The notes under the pieces are model-generated. The model saw only the letters and a list, made by a program, of their open reading frames with translations, did not search any database and was not told the DNA's origin. Positions 1-8,417 of a DNA stretch of 40,071 nt are shown piece by piece. Location of the stretch: assembly GCA_902514605.1 (NCBI GenBank), contig CABXRL010000007.1, positions 1 to 40,071 on the forward strand. Reading direction: 5' to 3'. The stretch is from an uncultured Pelagibacteraceae bacterium. Its GTDB lineage: Bacteria; Pseudomonadota; Alphaproteobacteria; Pelagibacterales; Pelagibacteraceae. A program made the position numbers and the translations under genes. Positions within the stretch are counted from its first letter, which is position 1, and every line of letters begins with the position of its first letter.

Positions 1-1
1 A

Positions 2-295
2 ATGATTGGGGGATTTTTACTATCTATTATTTCAATTTGGTTTTTTATCAAATATTCAAAAATGCTTTTTTATGAAGAAATTTATTTTACTAGTGAAACC
101 TTTATATTCATAATATTGATTTCCTTTGTAAGTCAACTAGGTGATATTCTGATCTCATATTTTAAGAGACTATCCAAAATAAAAAACACTGGAAAAATTA
201 TTCCTGGGCATGGTGGCTTGCTCGATAGAATTGATGGTATGATTTTTGCATTCCCTTTTTCATATGTAATTATTTTATTAGGTATAATTAAATGA
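2..295 (+). CDS. cdsA: Phosphatidate cytidylyltransferase, C-terminal part (cut by window edge)
   Basis: CdsA makes CDP-diacylglycerol from phosphatidate and CTP in the inner membrane, the branch point of phospholipid synthesis. Only the last ~97 residues are present. They contain the family signature near the C-terminus: a Ser/Lys-Arg segment (SYFKRLSKIKNTGK) followed by IPGHGGLLDRIDG, which carries the conserved His and Asp residues. Hydrophobic stretches flank it (residues ~5-20, ~30-50 and ~78-95). The ATG at base 2 is probably an internal Met, with the true start left of the window. The stop overlaps the dxr start by 4 bases (ATGA), so the two are translationally coupled. The cdsA-dxr order is standard in proteobacteria. 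Confidence 0.93.
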   Translation: MIGGFLLSIISIWFFIKYSKMLFYEEIYFTSETFIFIILISFVSQLGDILISYFKRLSKIKNTGKIIPGHGGLLDRIDGMIFAFPFSYVIILLGIIK

Positions 296-1467
296 AAAAA
301 AAAATAGCTATTCTTGGTTCTACTGGCTCAATTGGATCAACAACATTAAAAATAATCTTAAATAATAAAAATTTTTTCCAAGTAGATCTGTTATCAACAA
401 ATAAAAATATTAATAGATTAAAAAAACAAGTTAGAATTTTTAAAGTCAAAAATGTAATTATTCATAACATTAAAAAATTCAATCAAAATAAACTTTATTT
501 TAAACAAAAAAAAATAAAAATATTTCAAAATGTAAAAGATTTCAAAAAAAATTATAAAGGAAAATTAGATTACGTAATGAGTTCAATTATAGGTTTAAAT
601 GGTCTGGAGCCAACTTTAGACATGATCCAGATTACCAAGAGAATTGGTATAGCAAATAAAGAATCAATTATTTGTGGATGGAATTTAATTAAAAAAAATT
701 TGAAAAAATACAATACTGAATTTATTCCAATTGACTCTGAGCATTTTTCAATTTTTGAATTAATCAAAAATGAAAAACCGGCCTCTATAAAAAAAATTTA
801 TATTACAGCCTCTGGTGGTCCATTCCTTAAAATAAGTAAATCAAAACTTGCTAAATTTAATCCACAAAATGCAATTAAACACCCAACATGGAAAATGGGT
901 AAAAAAATTTCAGTAGATTCTTCCACGTTGATAAACAAAGTTTATGAACTAATTGAAGCAAAAAAAATTTTTGATCTTAGTTATGATAAATTTGAAATTA
1001 TAATCCAGCCAACTTCCTATGTTCATGCTATTGTAGAATTCAAAAATGGTATTTGTAAAATTTTATCTCATCCTACATCAATGAGAATACCTATTTATAA
1101 TTCCTTATTATTTACTAATAAAATTTCTGATGTTTACGAAAGTTTTGATATTAACAAAATTAATAATTTGAATTTTCAAAAAATTGATAAATTTAAATTT
1201 CCTGTTAATAAATTATTAAATCGACTTAGCAGTTTTGATAGTTTGCATGAAACTATTTTAGTTAGTGCAAACGACACTTTAGTAGATTTATTTCTTAAAA
1301 AAAAAATTAAATTTTTCGATATTTATGAAATTTTAGAGAAAGTTTTAAGTCTTAAACAATATAAAAAGTTTAAGTTTTTAAAGCCTCAAAATCTAGATCA
1401 AATCGTTAAATTATCAGAGAATGTAAGATTGAAAACGATATCTTTAAGTGTACAATCCACAATTTAA
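292..1467 (+). CDS. dxr: 1-deoxy-D-xylulose 5-phosphate reductoisomerase
   Basis: Dxr (IspC) converts DXP to 2-C-methyl-D-erythritol 4-phosphate with NADPH in the cytoplasmic MEP isoprenoid pathway. The N-terminus has the dinucleotide-binding motif LGSTGSIGSTTL (residues ~7-18). The metal-binding DSEH lies at residues ~148-151 and the substrate-binding ITASGGPF follows. A second conserved segment, DSSTLINKVYELIEA, carries another metal-binding Glu. The length of 391 aa is normal. The start overlaps cdsA by 4 bases and bamA begins 7 bases after the stop. In most proteobacteria rseP sits between dxr and bamA; it is absent here. The pathway partner ispDF is also in this window. Confidence 0.96.
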   Translation: MKKKIAILGSTGSIGSTTLKIILNNKNFFQVDLLSTNKNINRLKKQVRIFKVKNVIIHNIKKFNQNKLYFKQKKIKIFQNVKDFKKNYKGKLDYVMSSIIGLNGLEPTLDMIQITKRIGIANKESIICGWNLIKKNLKKYNTEFIPIDSEHFSIFELIKNEKPASIKKIYITASGGPFLKISKSKLAKFNPQNAIKHPTWKMGKKISVDSSTLINKVYELIEAKKIFDLSYDKFEIIIQPTSYVHAIVEFKNGICKILSHPTSMRIPIYNSLLFTNKISDVYESFDINKINNLNFQKIDKFKFPVNKLLNRLSSFDSLHETILVSANDTLVDLFLKKKIKFFDIYEILEKVLSLKQYKKFKFLKPQNLDQIVKLSENVRLKTISLSVQSTI

Positions 1468-1474
1468 ATTTTAT

Positions 1475-3712
1475 ATGAAATCTATTTTTATAATAATAGC
1501 AGGGCTGTTTCTTCTCACAACAAGCTCGAATGCAGTAGTGATTAAAGATATTAAAGTTAATAATAACAAAAGAATTACTAAAAATACTATTATCACTTAT
1601 GGTGAAATTCAACTCAATAAAGATTATAATCAGAATGAACTAAATAGAATTATTAAAAATTTATACGAAACTAATTTTTTTAAAAAAATCTCACTAAAAG
1701 TGGATGGTCAAACACTAGTTTTAAATTTAGTAGAAAATAAGATTATCCAGAATGTAAAAGTTGAAGGCGTTAAATCAAATAAAATTAAAGAAGCAATTTT
1801 AAAAAATTTGTTTTCCAAAGATAAATCTCCATTTTTAATTGAAAAAGTAAAAATAGATGAAAATAGGATGAAAACATCTCTCAATAATATCGGTTATTAT
1901 TTATCTGATGTTAAATCTAAAATCCTTGAAAATGATAATGATACTGTTGATTTAATATTTGATGTCAATATGGGTGAAAAATCTAAAATTAAAAAAATTG
2001 AATTTATTGGTGATAAAAAAATTAAAGACCGTACTTTAAGAAGTGTAATTATTTCTGAAGAGGCTAAATTTTGGAAATTCGTTTCAAATAATAAATTTGT
2101 AAATCGTGATATTATTGAAAGAGACAAAAGGCTTTTAATAAATTTTTACCTATCCAAAGGTTTTTATGACGTTGACGTGCAATCTGCAACTGTCAAATTT
2201 TTAGATAATAAATCATTCAAATTAACTTATAAAATTAATGCAGGTCAAGAATACACCATAAATGACACAAAATTAGTTTTACCAATTGATTATGATGAAA
2301 ACAATTTTGTTGATGTTAAAAAAGAATTAAACAAATTAATAGGCAAAAAATATTCCATATATAAGATTTCTAAAGTAGTTGAGGAAATAGATAAAGTCAC
2401 TTTATCGAGAGAATATGATTTTATTAATGCGAGTTATACAGAAAGTATTCTAGATAATAATAAACTAGATATTACTTTTACTGTAACAGAGAGTGAAAAA
2501 TTTTATGTTGAAAGAATTAATATTTATGGAAATAATATAACTCACGAATCTGTAATCAGAAATGAACTTGAAGTTGATGAGGGTGATCCATATAATGTAC
2601 TTCTAAGCACTAAATCAATTAATAACCTCAAGGCTTCAAATTTATTTAAAAGTGTTGATAGCGTTATAAGCGAAGGTCAAAACTCAAATACTAAAATAAT
2701 TGACATAACAGTCGAGGAAAAACCAACAGGTGAGATAATGGTTGGTGCTGGTGCTGGAACAGAAGGTGGAACCTTTGGTTTTGCTGTAACAGAAAGCAAT
2801 TTTTTAGGTAAAGGAATTAAACTTTCTTCAAGTTTAGATCTAACAGAGGATTCAATTAAAGGACTTTTTGCAGTAACAAATCCTAATTTTAATTATACAG
2901 ATAAATCATTATCGACTTCAGTTGAAAGTACAAATCTAGATAAATTAACTGATAGCGGTTATAAGACTACGAAAACTGGATTTACCTTTGGAACTGGTTT
3001 TGAACAATTTCAAGATGTTTATTTTACTCCTAAATTATCGAATTTCTATGAAGATATAACTACAAAGTCTACTGCCAGTTCAAATCTTAAAAAACAATCA
3101 GGTTCATATTTTGAAAGTAAATTTTCTTATGGCTTGGATTATGACAAAAGAAATCAAAGATTTCAAACGACTGAGGGTTTTAGAAGTCAATTTGCCCAAT
3201 CTATACCTTTAATTTCAGAAGAATATTCTTTTGGTAATATGTATGATTTTAAAACCTGGTATAAATTACCAAATGATATGATCACCAGTTTAAACATTTA
3301 TGGAAAAACTGTGAATTCTTTGACTGGAGAAGATGTAAAAATTACAAATAGATTTTGGTTACCTCGTTCTAAACTCAAAGGATTTAAAACAAGAAATATA
3401 GGCCCAGTAGACGCTGGTGATTATGTAGGGGGCAATTATGCTGCAGCCGTTAATTTTGACACAACTTTACCAATGTTTTTTTCAAATGTTCAAAATGTTG
3501 ATATGAGATATTTTTTAGATTCAGCCAATTTATGGGGTGTAGATTACTCAAATGCTGTAGACCAATCGAACACAATTAGGGCTTCGACTGGAATTGTTGT
3601 TGATTGGTTCACACCAATTGGACCACTAAATTTTTCTTTAGCTCAAGATATATCTAAAGCGGATGATGATAGGACCGAAACTTTTCAGTTTAATTTAGGA
3701 ACAACTTTTTAA
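1475..3712 (+). CDS. bamA: Outer membrane protein assembly factor BamA
   Basis: BamA is the central Omp85 protein that folds and inserts beta-barrel proteins into the outer membrane. I start it at 1475 rather than the track's 1448, because MKSIFIIIAGLFLLTTSSNA is a clear signal peptide and the upstream start would lie inside dxr. The mature protein has five POTRA-like repeats over residues ~20-345, with typical beta-alpha-alpha-beta-beta segments (e.g. FYVERINIYGNNITHESVIRNE in the fifth). A ~400-residue barrel follows, ending in a C-terminal Phe (NLGTTF), the beta-signal. The L6 loop motif normally written (V/L)RGF reads LKGF here, a conservative Arg-to-Lys change. The length of 745 aa is usual. 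skp follows after 2 bases. Confidence 0.95.
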   Translation: MKSIFIIIAGLFLLTTSSNAVVIKDIKVNNNKRITKNTIITYGEIQLNKDYNQNELNRIIKNLYETNFFKKISLKVDGQTLVLNLVENKIIQNVKVEGVKSNKIKEAILKNLFSKDKSPFLIEKVKIDENRMKTSLNNIGYYLSDVKSKILENDNDTVDLIFDVNMGEKSKIKKIEFIGDKKIKDRTLRSVIISEEAKFWKFVSNNKFVNRDIIERDKRLLINFYLSKGFYDVDVQSATVKFLDNKSFKLTYKINAGQEYTINDTKLVLPIDYDENNFVDVKKELNKLIGKKYSIYKISKVVEEIDKVTLSREYDFINASYTESILDNNKLDITFTVTESEKFYVERINIYGNNITHESVIRNELEVDEGDPYNVLLSTKSINNLKASNLFKSVDSVISEGQNSNTKIIDITVEEKPTGEIMVGAGAGTEGGTFGFAVTESNFLGKGIKLSSSLDLTEDSIKGLFAVTNPNFNYTDKSLSTSVESTNLDKLTDSGYKTTKTGFTFGTGFEQFQDVYFTPKLSNFYEDITTKSTASSNLKKQSGSYFESKFSYGLDYDKRNQRFQTTEGFRSQFAQSIPLISEEYSFGNMYDFKTWYKLPNDMITSLNIYGKTVNSLTGEDVKITNRFWLPRSKLKGFKTRNIGPVDAGDYVGGNYAAAVNFDTTLPMFFSNVQNVDMRYFLDSANLWGVDYSNAVDQSNTIRASTGIVVDWFTPIGPLNFSLAQDISKADDDRTETFQFNLGTTF

Positions 3713-3714
3713 AA

Positions 3715-4221
3715 ATGCCTAAAATTTTAGGGATTTCGTTAATAATTTTCTTTAGCTTGATACAAGTATCTTTGGCAGAAAAAACAATTGCCTTTATTGA
3801 TATTGATATGATCATGAATAAGTCTGAATTTGGAAAAAAATCTTATAAAAAGATTGATGATGACTTTAATAAAGAAAATAAAAAATTATTAACAATTGAA
3901 AAAAATTTAGTCTCAAAAGAGCAAGAAATTTTAAAACAAAAAAACGTTTTATCAGAGGAGGAATTGAATAAAAAGATAATTGCGTTGAAAAAAGAAATTA
4001 ATGATTTTCAAAATAAAAAGAGATTATTGAATAAAAAGTTTAATGAGATGCGACTTAATATTACAAATCAAATGGCTCAAAGTCTTAATCTTATTCTATC
4101 AAAATACGCAGATGAAAATGATATTTCTTTAGTTATTCAAAAAAAATTTATAGTTATTGCTAGATCTGGATTAGATATAACTAGTGAAATATTAAAAATA
4201 TTTAATAAAGAAAACAAATAA
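3715..4221 (+). CDS. skp: OmpH/Skp-family periplasmic chaperone
   Basis: Skp is a trimeric periplasmic chaperone that holds unfolded outer-membrane proteins for BamA. The protein has an N-terminal signal peptide (hydrophobic GISLIIFFSLIQVSLA, cleavage after SLA near residue 21). A short beta segment, KTIAFIDIDMIMN, is the OmpH-family strand around the usual "hVD...hh" start. A long Lys/Glu-rich coiled coil follows (residues ~45-115), then a closing beta strand (LVIQKKFIVIA). The length of 168 aa fits the family. It sits directly behind bamA, as in E. coli. The family assignment is firm; the specific symbol rests on context because sequence conservation in OmpH proteins is low. Confidence 0.85.
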   Translation: MPKILGISLIIFFSLIQVSLAEKTIAFIDIDMIMNKSEFGKKSYKKIDDDFNKENKKLLTIEKNLVSKEQEILKQKNVLSEEELNKKIIALKKEINDFQNKKRLLNKKFNEMRLNITNQMAQSLNLILSKYADENDISLVIQKKFIVIARSGLDITSEILKIFNKENK

Positions 4222-4227
4222 AAAATT

Positions 4228-4683
4228 ATGAGTGATAAAGATAAGTTAAACAAAGACGATATAATTAATTTACTGCCCCATAGAGAACCAATGTTGTTAA
4301 TTGATGAGTTAAAAGATATTAAAACACTTCATTCTGCTACAGCTATAGTTAATGTTAAAAAAGACAGTTTTTATGTTCAAGGCCATTTTCCAGAAAATCC
4401 AGTAATGCCGGGAGTTTTAATTGTTGAGGCTTTTGGACAAGCAGCAGCAGCGTTAACAGCCCAAGGAATAGATAAAAAAGAGTATGAAAATAAATTAGTT
4501 TTCTTAATGAGTGTTGAAAAGGCAAGATTTCGAAATCCAGTAATTCCAGATTGTAAATTAGAATTAAAGATTGAAGCTATTAGATCTCATGGCAAAGTGT
4601 GGAAGTATAAAGGAGAAGCTTTTGTTGATGAAAAAAAAATGGCCGATGCCCAATGGTCTGCAACGATAGTTGATAGAAAATAA
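4228..4683 (+). CDS. fabZ: 3-hydroxyacyl-[acyl-carrier-protein] dehydratase FabZ
   Basis: FabZ dehydrates 3-hydroxyacyl-ACP in fatty acid elongation; the same substrate pool feeds LpxA and LpxD. The hot-dog fold motifs are clear: LLPHREPMLLID near residues 15-26, the catalytic His in GHFPENPVMPG (His ~53), and the catalytic Glu in LIVEAFGQAAA (Glu ~67). The length of 151 aa is normal. It lies 6 bases after skp. Its position is unusual: the common order is skp-lpxD-fabZ-lpxA, whereas here fabZ precedes lpxD. Confidence 0.96.
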   Translation: MSDKDKLNKDDIINLLPHREPMLLIDELKDIKTLHSATAIVNVKKDSFYVQGHFPENPVMPGVLIVEAFGQAAAALTAQGIDKKEYENKLVFLMSVEKARFRNPVIPDCKLELKIEAIRSHGKVWKYKGEAFVDEKKMADAQWSATIVDRK

Positions 4684-4737
4684 TCAGTAATATTTATTGA
4701 TAACTATTATTAAAAAGTTTTGATATTAAGTTTACTA

Positions 4738-5715
4738 ATGGGTAATCCTTTTTTTAAGAATACAGGACCACACGGTATCAATCATTTGTTAAGAAATATT
4801 GATTTAACAAATCAAAAATTTTTAGATGAAACGGTTCAAGATATTAAAGATCTTCATTCATCTCAAATTGGTGAAATTACTTTTTTTCATTCAAAAAAAT
4901 ATGAAGATTTTGCTAAAACAACTAAAGCTTCATTTTGTCTTACAACTGAAAATCTTAAATCGATTTTACCAAAAACATGTAAACCTATAATTACAAATAA
5001 AGTTTTATTGCATACTGCTCAAATCACAAAAATCTTTTATCCTGACTCTGTTACTGATGATTTTGATAATACTGTTCAAGATATAATTAAGACTGAATAT
5101 AACGATAAAGTTAAATTTGGTAAAAATGTTTTAATTGGATCTAATGTAAAAATTGGATCAAATTGTTTATTAGGCCATAATTCAATTATAGAAAAAAACG
5201 TTTCTATTGGTGATAATTGCAAAATAGGTTCAAATGTTATCATAAGAAATTCATTAATTAAGAATAATGTTCACATTTTAGATGGCTGTGTAATAGGAAA
5301 AAAAGGGTTTGGTTTTTTTCCAGATAAAATTTTAAATTTTAGATATCCACAGATTGGTTTAGTCATAATTGAAGATAATGCTGAAATAGGAAGTGGTTCT
5401 ACTATTGATAGAGGTTCATTATCTAATACAGTGATTGGAAAAAATACATTTTTAGATAATCAAATTCATGTAGCTCATAATGTTAAAATTGGTGAAAATT
5501 GTATTATAGCAGGACAAGTTGGTTTTGCTGGAAGCTCTATTTTAGGTAACAATGTTATGATTGGTGGTCAAGCAGGAGTTTCAGGACATTTAAAAATTGG
5601 TAATAATGTTCAGATTGGTGGTGGAAGCGGCGTATTAAAAGATATACCAGATAATACTAAAGTGATGGGATATCCTGCCAAAGATCTAAAAAATTTTATA
5701 AGAGAGAATAAATGA
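4738..5715 (+). CDS. lpxD: UDP-3-O-acylglucosamine N-acyltransferase
   Basis: LpxD adds the second 3-hydroxyacyl chain (amide-linked) to UDP-3-O-acyl-glucosamine in lipid A synthesis. I choose the ATG at 4738 (MGNPFFKNTGPHG) over the track's TTG at 4720, because NPFFKN-GP matches the usual N-terminus of alphaproteobacterial LpxD. The first ~100 residues form the uridine-binding domain. A left-handed beta-helix of hexapeptide repeats follows (IGSNVKIGSNCLLGHNS and similar) to residue ~305. The catalytic His is in IHVAHNVKIGE (~247). The length is ~325 aa. It follows fabZ after 54 bases in which I see no clear Shine-Dalgarno sequence, and overlaps lpxA by 4 bases (ATGA). Confidence 0.95.
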   Translation: MGNPFFKNTGPHGINHLLRNIDLTNQKFLDETVQDIKDLHSSQIGEITFFHSKKYEDFAKTTKASFCLTTENLKSILPKTCKPIITNKVLLHTAQITKIFYPDSVTDDFDNTVQDIIKTEYNDKVKFGKNVLIGSNVKIGSNCLLGHNSIIEKNVSIGDNCKIGSNVIIRNSLIKNNVHILDGCVIGKKGFGFFPDKILNFRYPQIGLVIIEDNAEIGSGSTIDRGSLSNTVIGKNTFLDNQIHVAHNVKIGENCIIAGQVGFAGSSILGNNVMIGGQAGVSGHLKIGNNVQIGGGSGVLKDIPDNTKVMGYPAKDLKNFIRENK

Positions 5716-6380
5716 TAGATAAAACAGCTATTGTAAATAAAAATGCCAAAATCCATTCAAGTGTTAGCATTGGACCTTATTCTGTAATTGGTCCTAATGT
5801 AGAAATTGAAGAGAATACGGAGATACAATCACATGTAAACATTATCGGAAATACTAAAATTGGAAAAAGAAATAAGATTTATCCGTTTGTTTCGATTAAT
5901 GATCCTCAAGACTTAAAATATAATGGTGAAGAAACAAGTTTAGTTATTGGAGATAATAATAAAATAAGAGAATTCGTAACTATAAATCCTGGAACAATTG
6001 GTGGTGGAGGCAAGACTGTAATTGGAAATAATTGTTTATTTATGATTTCATCACATGTAGCTCATGATTGTCAGGTAGGTAATAATGTCATCATAGCAAA
6101 TAATGTACCTTTAGGAGGTCATGCTATTATTGAAGATAATGTGGTCATAGGTGGTAATTCTGCTGTTCAACAGTTTACAAGAATTGGTAAAATGGCAATG
6201 ATTGGTGGGATGACAGGAGTACTACACGATGTCATTCCTTATGGATTATCAATAGGGAATAGAAATTCATTACAAGGATTAAATTTAATTGGGTTGAGAA
6301 GGGCAAAATTTGAAAATAGAGATATTTTAGGATTAAGTGAGGCATATAAAGAGATTTTTGCTACCAAAAATATTAATTAA
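5712..6380 (+). CDS. lpxA: UDP-N-acetylglucosamine acyltransferase, truncated by a premature stop
   Basis: LpxA catalyses the first step of lipid A synthesis, 3-O-acylation of UDP-GlcNAc. The hexapeptide-repeat helix is complete (VSIGPYSVIGPNVEIEEN onward) and the catalytic His is present in SSHVAHDCQVGNN (His ~118). The substrate-binding IGGMTGVLHDVIPYG and the start of the C-terminal helical domain (GLNLIGLRRAKF) are also present. The ORF stops at 222 aa, whereas the family is usually ~255-265 aa. The missing tail is found in the same frame directly after the TAA (see the next entry), so this is a nonsense change rather than a short family member. It may be a real mutation, a recoded stop, or a sequence error. 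The trimer core and active site could still form; loss of the last helices would probably weaken stability. Confidence 0.9.
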   Translation: MIDKTAIVNKNAKIHSSVSIGPYSVIGPNVEIEENTEIQSHVNIIGNTKIGKRNKIYPFVSINDPQDLKYNGEETSLVIGDNNKIREFVTINPGTIGGGGKTVIGNNCLFMISSHVAHDCQVGNNVIIANNVPLGGHAIIEDNVVIGGNSAVQQFTRIGKMAMIGGMTGVLHDVIPYGLSIGNRNSLQGLNLIGLRRAKFENRDILGLSEAYKEIFATKNIN

Positions 6381-6488
6381 AATATAAGTAAATTAAATGG
6401 CTCATTTCAGGAAAATCCATTAGTTAAAGAAGTAATAGAATTTATTACTAAAGATAAAAAAAGGTCTATTTGTACCCCATTTTCATAA
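6381..6488 (+). pseudogene. lpxA: In-frame 3' remnant of lpxA after premature TAA
   Basis: Reading on in the lpxA frame past the TAA at 6378-6380 gives 35 codons (begins NISKLNGSFQENPLVKEV, ends RSICTPFS) and then TAA at 6486-6488. This is the expected helical C-terminus of LpxA and would bring the protein to ~258 aa, the family norm. The segment then ends 1 base before the lpxI ATG, the same tight packing as at the other junctions. There is no frameshift. No in-frame ATG, GTG or strong ribosome site suggests separate translation. I infer that the intact ancestral gene ran 5712-6488. Confidence 0.85.
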
Positions 6489-6489
6489 G

Positions 6490-7284
6490 ATGATAGGATT
6501 AATTTTTGGTGATACAGATTTTCCAAATAAAATACTTAAAACAATAAAGAAAAGAAAAATAAAGTACCTAATAATAGATTTATCTAAATCAAAGAGATTT
6601 AAAGAAGAGAGTAAATCTTATTCAGTTTCTATAGGTCAATTTGGTAAAATAATTAATATTCTTAGAGAAAATAGCTGTAAAAGAGTTTTATTTGCAGGAA
6701 AAGTTAACAAACCAAACTTTTCTAAGTTAAAGTTAGATTTTAAAGGAATTTATTATATTCCAAGAATTATTAAAGCATCGAAGCTTGGTGATGCTGCAAT
6801 TTTGAGAGAAATTATAAAAATATTAGCTCAAAATAAGATAAAAACTGAAAATTCACTTAGATTTAATCCAGAGCTCACTCTTAAAAAGGGTAATTATTCA
6901 AAGATTAAGCCCAATAATAAGGATCAGTCAGACATTATAAAGGCCATTAAAACGCTAAATAGTTTAAAAGAGTATAATTATAGTCAAGGAGTTGTAGTCA
7001 GAAATAAAAAGATAGTTTCTATTGAGGGAAAGGGTGGAACAAAAAAATTACTCGAAAAAAGTAAAAGTAAAAAATTTAAAAACAACGGTGTTTTAGTTAA
7101 GTTTCCAAAAAAGAAACAAGACCTAAGAGTTGACTTACCCACTATTGGATTGAAAACACTAAAACAAAGCAAGAATGCAGGATTAAAAGGTATTGTTGTA
7201 AAAAGTAAACAACATGTATTTTTAGATAAAAAAAAATGTATCAGCTTTGCAAATAAAAATAAGATGTTTATCTTGGTTAAATGA
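6490..7284 (+). CDS. lpxI: UDP-2,3-diacylglucosamine pyrophosphatase LpxI (DUF1009)
   Basis: LpxI hydrolyses UDP-2,3-diacylglucosamine to lipid X plus UMP. It is the alphaproteobacterial alternative to LpxH and is named from the Caulobacter enzyme. The protein has the N-terminal LIFGDTDFPNKILKTIKK region, KVNKPNF, and the two-part C-terminal domain with GVVVRNKKIVSIEGKGGT and the conserved VDLPTIGLKTL. The Asp there (~215) corresponds to the catalytic Asp described for Caulobacter LpxI. The run GLKGIVVKSKQHVFLD completes the family pattern. The length of 264 aa is typical. It lies between lpxA and lpxB, its usual place, and overlaps lpxB by 4 bases. Confidence 0.93.
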   Translation: MIGLIFGDTDFPNKILKTIKKRKIKYLIIDLSKSKRFKEESKSYSVSIGQFGKIINILRENSCKRVLFAGKVNKPNFSKLKLDFKGIYYIPRIIKASKLGDAAILREIIKILAQNKIKTENSLRFNPELTLKKGNYSKIKPNNKDQSDIIKAIKTLNSLKEYNYSQGVVVRNKKIVSIEGKGGTKKLLEKSKSKKFKNNGVLVKFPKKKQDLRVDLPTIGLKTLKQSKNAGLKGIVVKSKQHVFLDKKKCISFANKNKMFILVK

Positions 7285-8417
7285 AAAAAATTTTTGTATT
7301 AACCGGCGAACCTTCAGGAGACAAATTAGCATCAACCGTAATTGAAAAACTTCAACAAAATCATTCTGATATAGAATATTTAAGTGTTGGAGGATCTCAT
7401 TTAAATAAACTTGGGGTCAAATCAATATATGATCTTAAAGAGATAACTTATATTGGATTTACGAGTGTTATCTTAAATTTGTTTAAAATCAGAAACAAAA
7501 TAAATGGAACTGTAAAAAAGATAATTGAATTTAATCCTGATATTCTATTTACTGTAGATAGTCCAGATTTTACTTTAAGAGTTGCTGAAAAAGTAAAAAG
7601 TATCAATCCTAATATTAAAATAATACACTATGTTGCACCACAAGTATGGGTATGGAGAGAGGGAAGGGTTAAGAATTTTAAAAAGTTTTTAGATCATGTA
7701 TTATTATTATTTAATTTTGAAAAAAAATATTTTGATAAAGAAAATATCAAGAATACTTTTGTTGGTCATCCCTTACTCGAAAATAAAGAAAATATTAAAA
7801 CAAATTTATCAAATATAATTAATGAAAATAAAAAGATTATATCTTTATTTGCTGGAAGCCGAATATCTGAAACGAACATTCTTTTACCGATCTTAATAGA
7901 TTTTATTAAATTAATGAATGAAAAATTTAACGAATATAATTTTATTTTTCATGCAACTGATCAAAATAAAGATTTGATAAAAAACGAGATTAAAAAAACA
8001 AATTTTGATAACGTCGATGTTATATCAGAAGAAAATATAAAATCACAAATTTTATCAAACTCAATATTTGCTGTGGCGAAATCTGGAACTGTTTCCCTTG
8101 AAATCTGCAATGCAAAAGTTCCGTCTATTATAATTTATAAAATGAATTTTATTAATTTTTTTATCGTAAAATTTTTAGTTAAGACAAAATTTGCAAATAT
8201 AATTAATATAATTAACCAAAAAGAAATAATTCCAGAATTAATTCAAAAAGAATGTAATTCAAAAGAAATTTTTAGATCTGTAGTATACTTTTTAAAAAAT
8301 CCTGAACTTATGGAAAAACAAATTCTCGATGTAAATAAGACTTTAAATGAGATTAAATCTAAAACTTCTTCATCATTAGAAGCCACAGAGGTAGTTTCAA
8401 GCTATCTTAGCTCCTAG
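7281..8417 (+). CDS. lpxB: Lipid-A-disaccharide synthase
   Basis: LpxB joins UDP-2,3-diacylglucosamine to lipid X to give the lipid A disaccharide at the inner face of the membrane. It is a GT-B (family 19) glycosyltransferase. The N-terminus LTGEPSGDKLAS is the family signature, and SVGGSHLNKLG, TVDSPDFTLRVA, HYVAPQVWVWREGR and FVGHPLLENK follow. The C-terminal half has LFAGSRISE and AVAKSGTVSLEI. The length of 378 aa is normal. It starts on a 4-base overlap with lpxI. Its 3' end overlaps the convergent gltX by 21 bases, leaving no room for a separate terminator. Confidence 0.95.
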   Translation: MKKIFVLTGEPSGDKLASTVIEKLQQNHSDIEYLSVGGSHLNKLGVKSIYDLKEITYIGFTSVILNLFKIRNKINGTVKKIIEFNPDILFTVDSPDFTLRVAEKVKSINPNIKIIHYVAPQVWVWREGRVKNFKKFLDHVLLLFNFEKKYFDKENIKNTFVGHPLLENKENIKTNLSNIINENKKIISLFAGSRISETNILLPILIDFIKLMNEKFNEYNFIFHATDQNKDLIKNEIKKTNFDNVDVISEENIKSQILSNSIFAVAKSGTVSLEICNAKVPSIIIYKMNFINFFIVKFLVKTKFANIINIINQKEIIPELIQKECNSKEIFRSVVYFLKNPELMEKQILDVNKTLNEIKSKTSSSLEATEVVSSYLSS

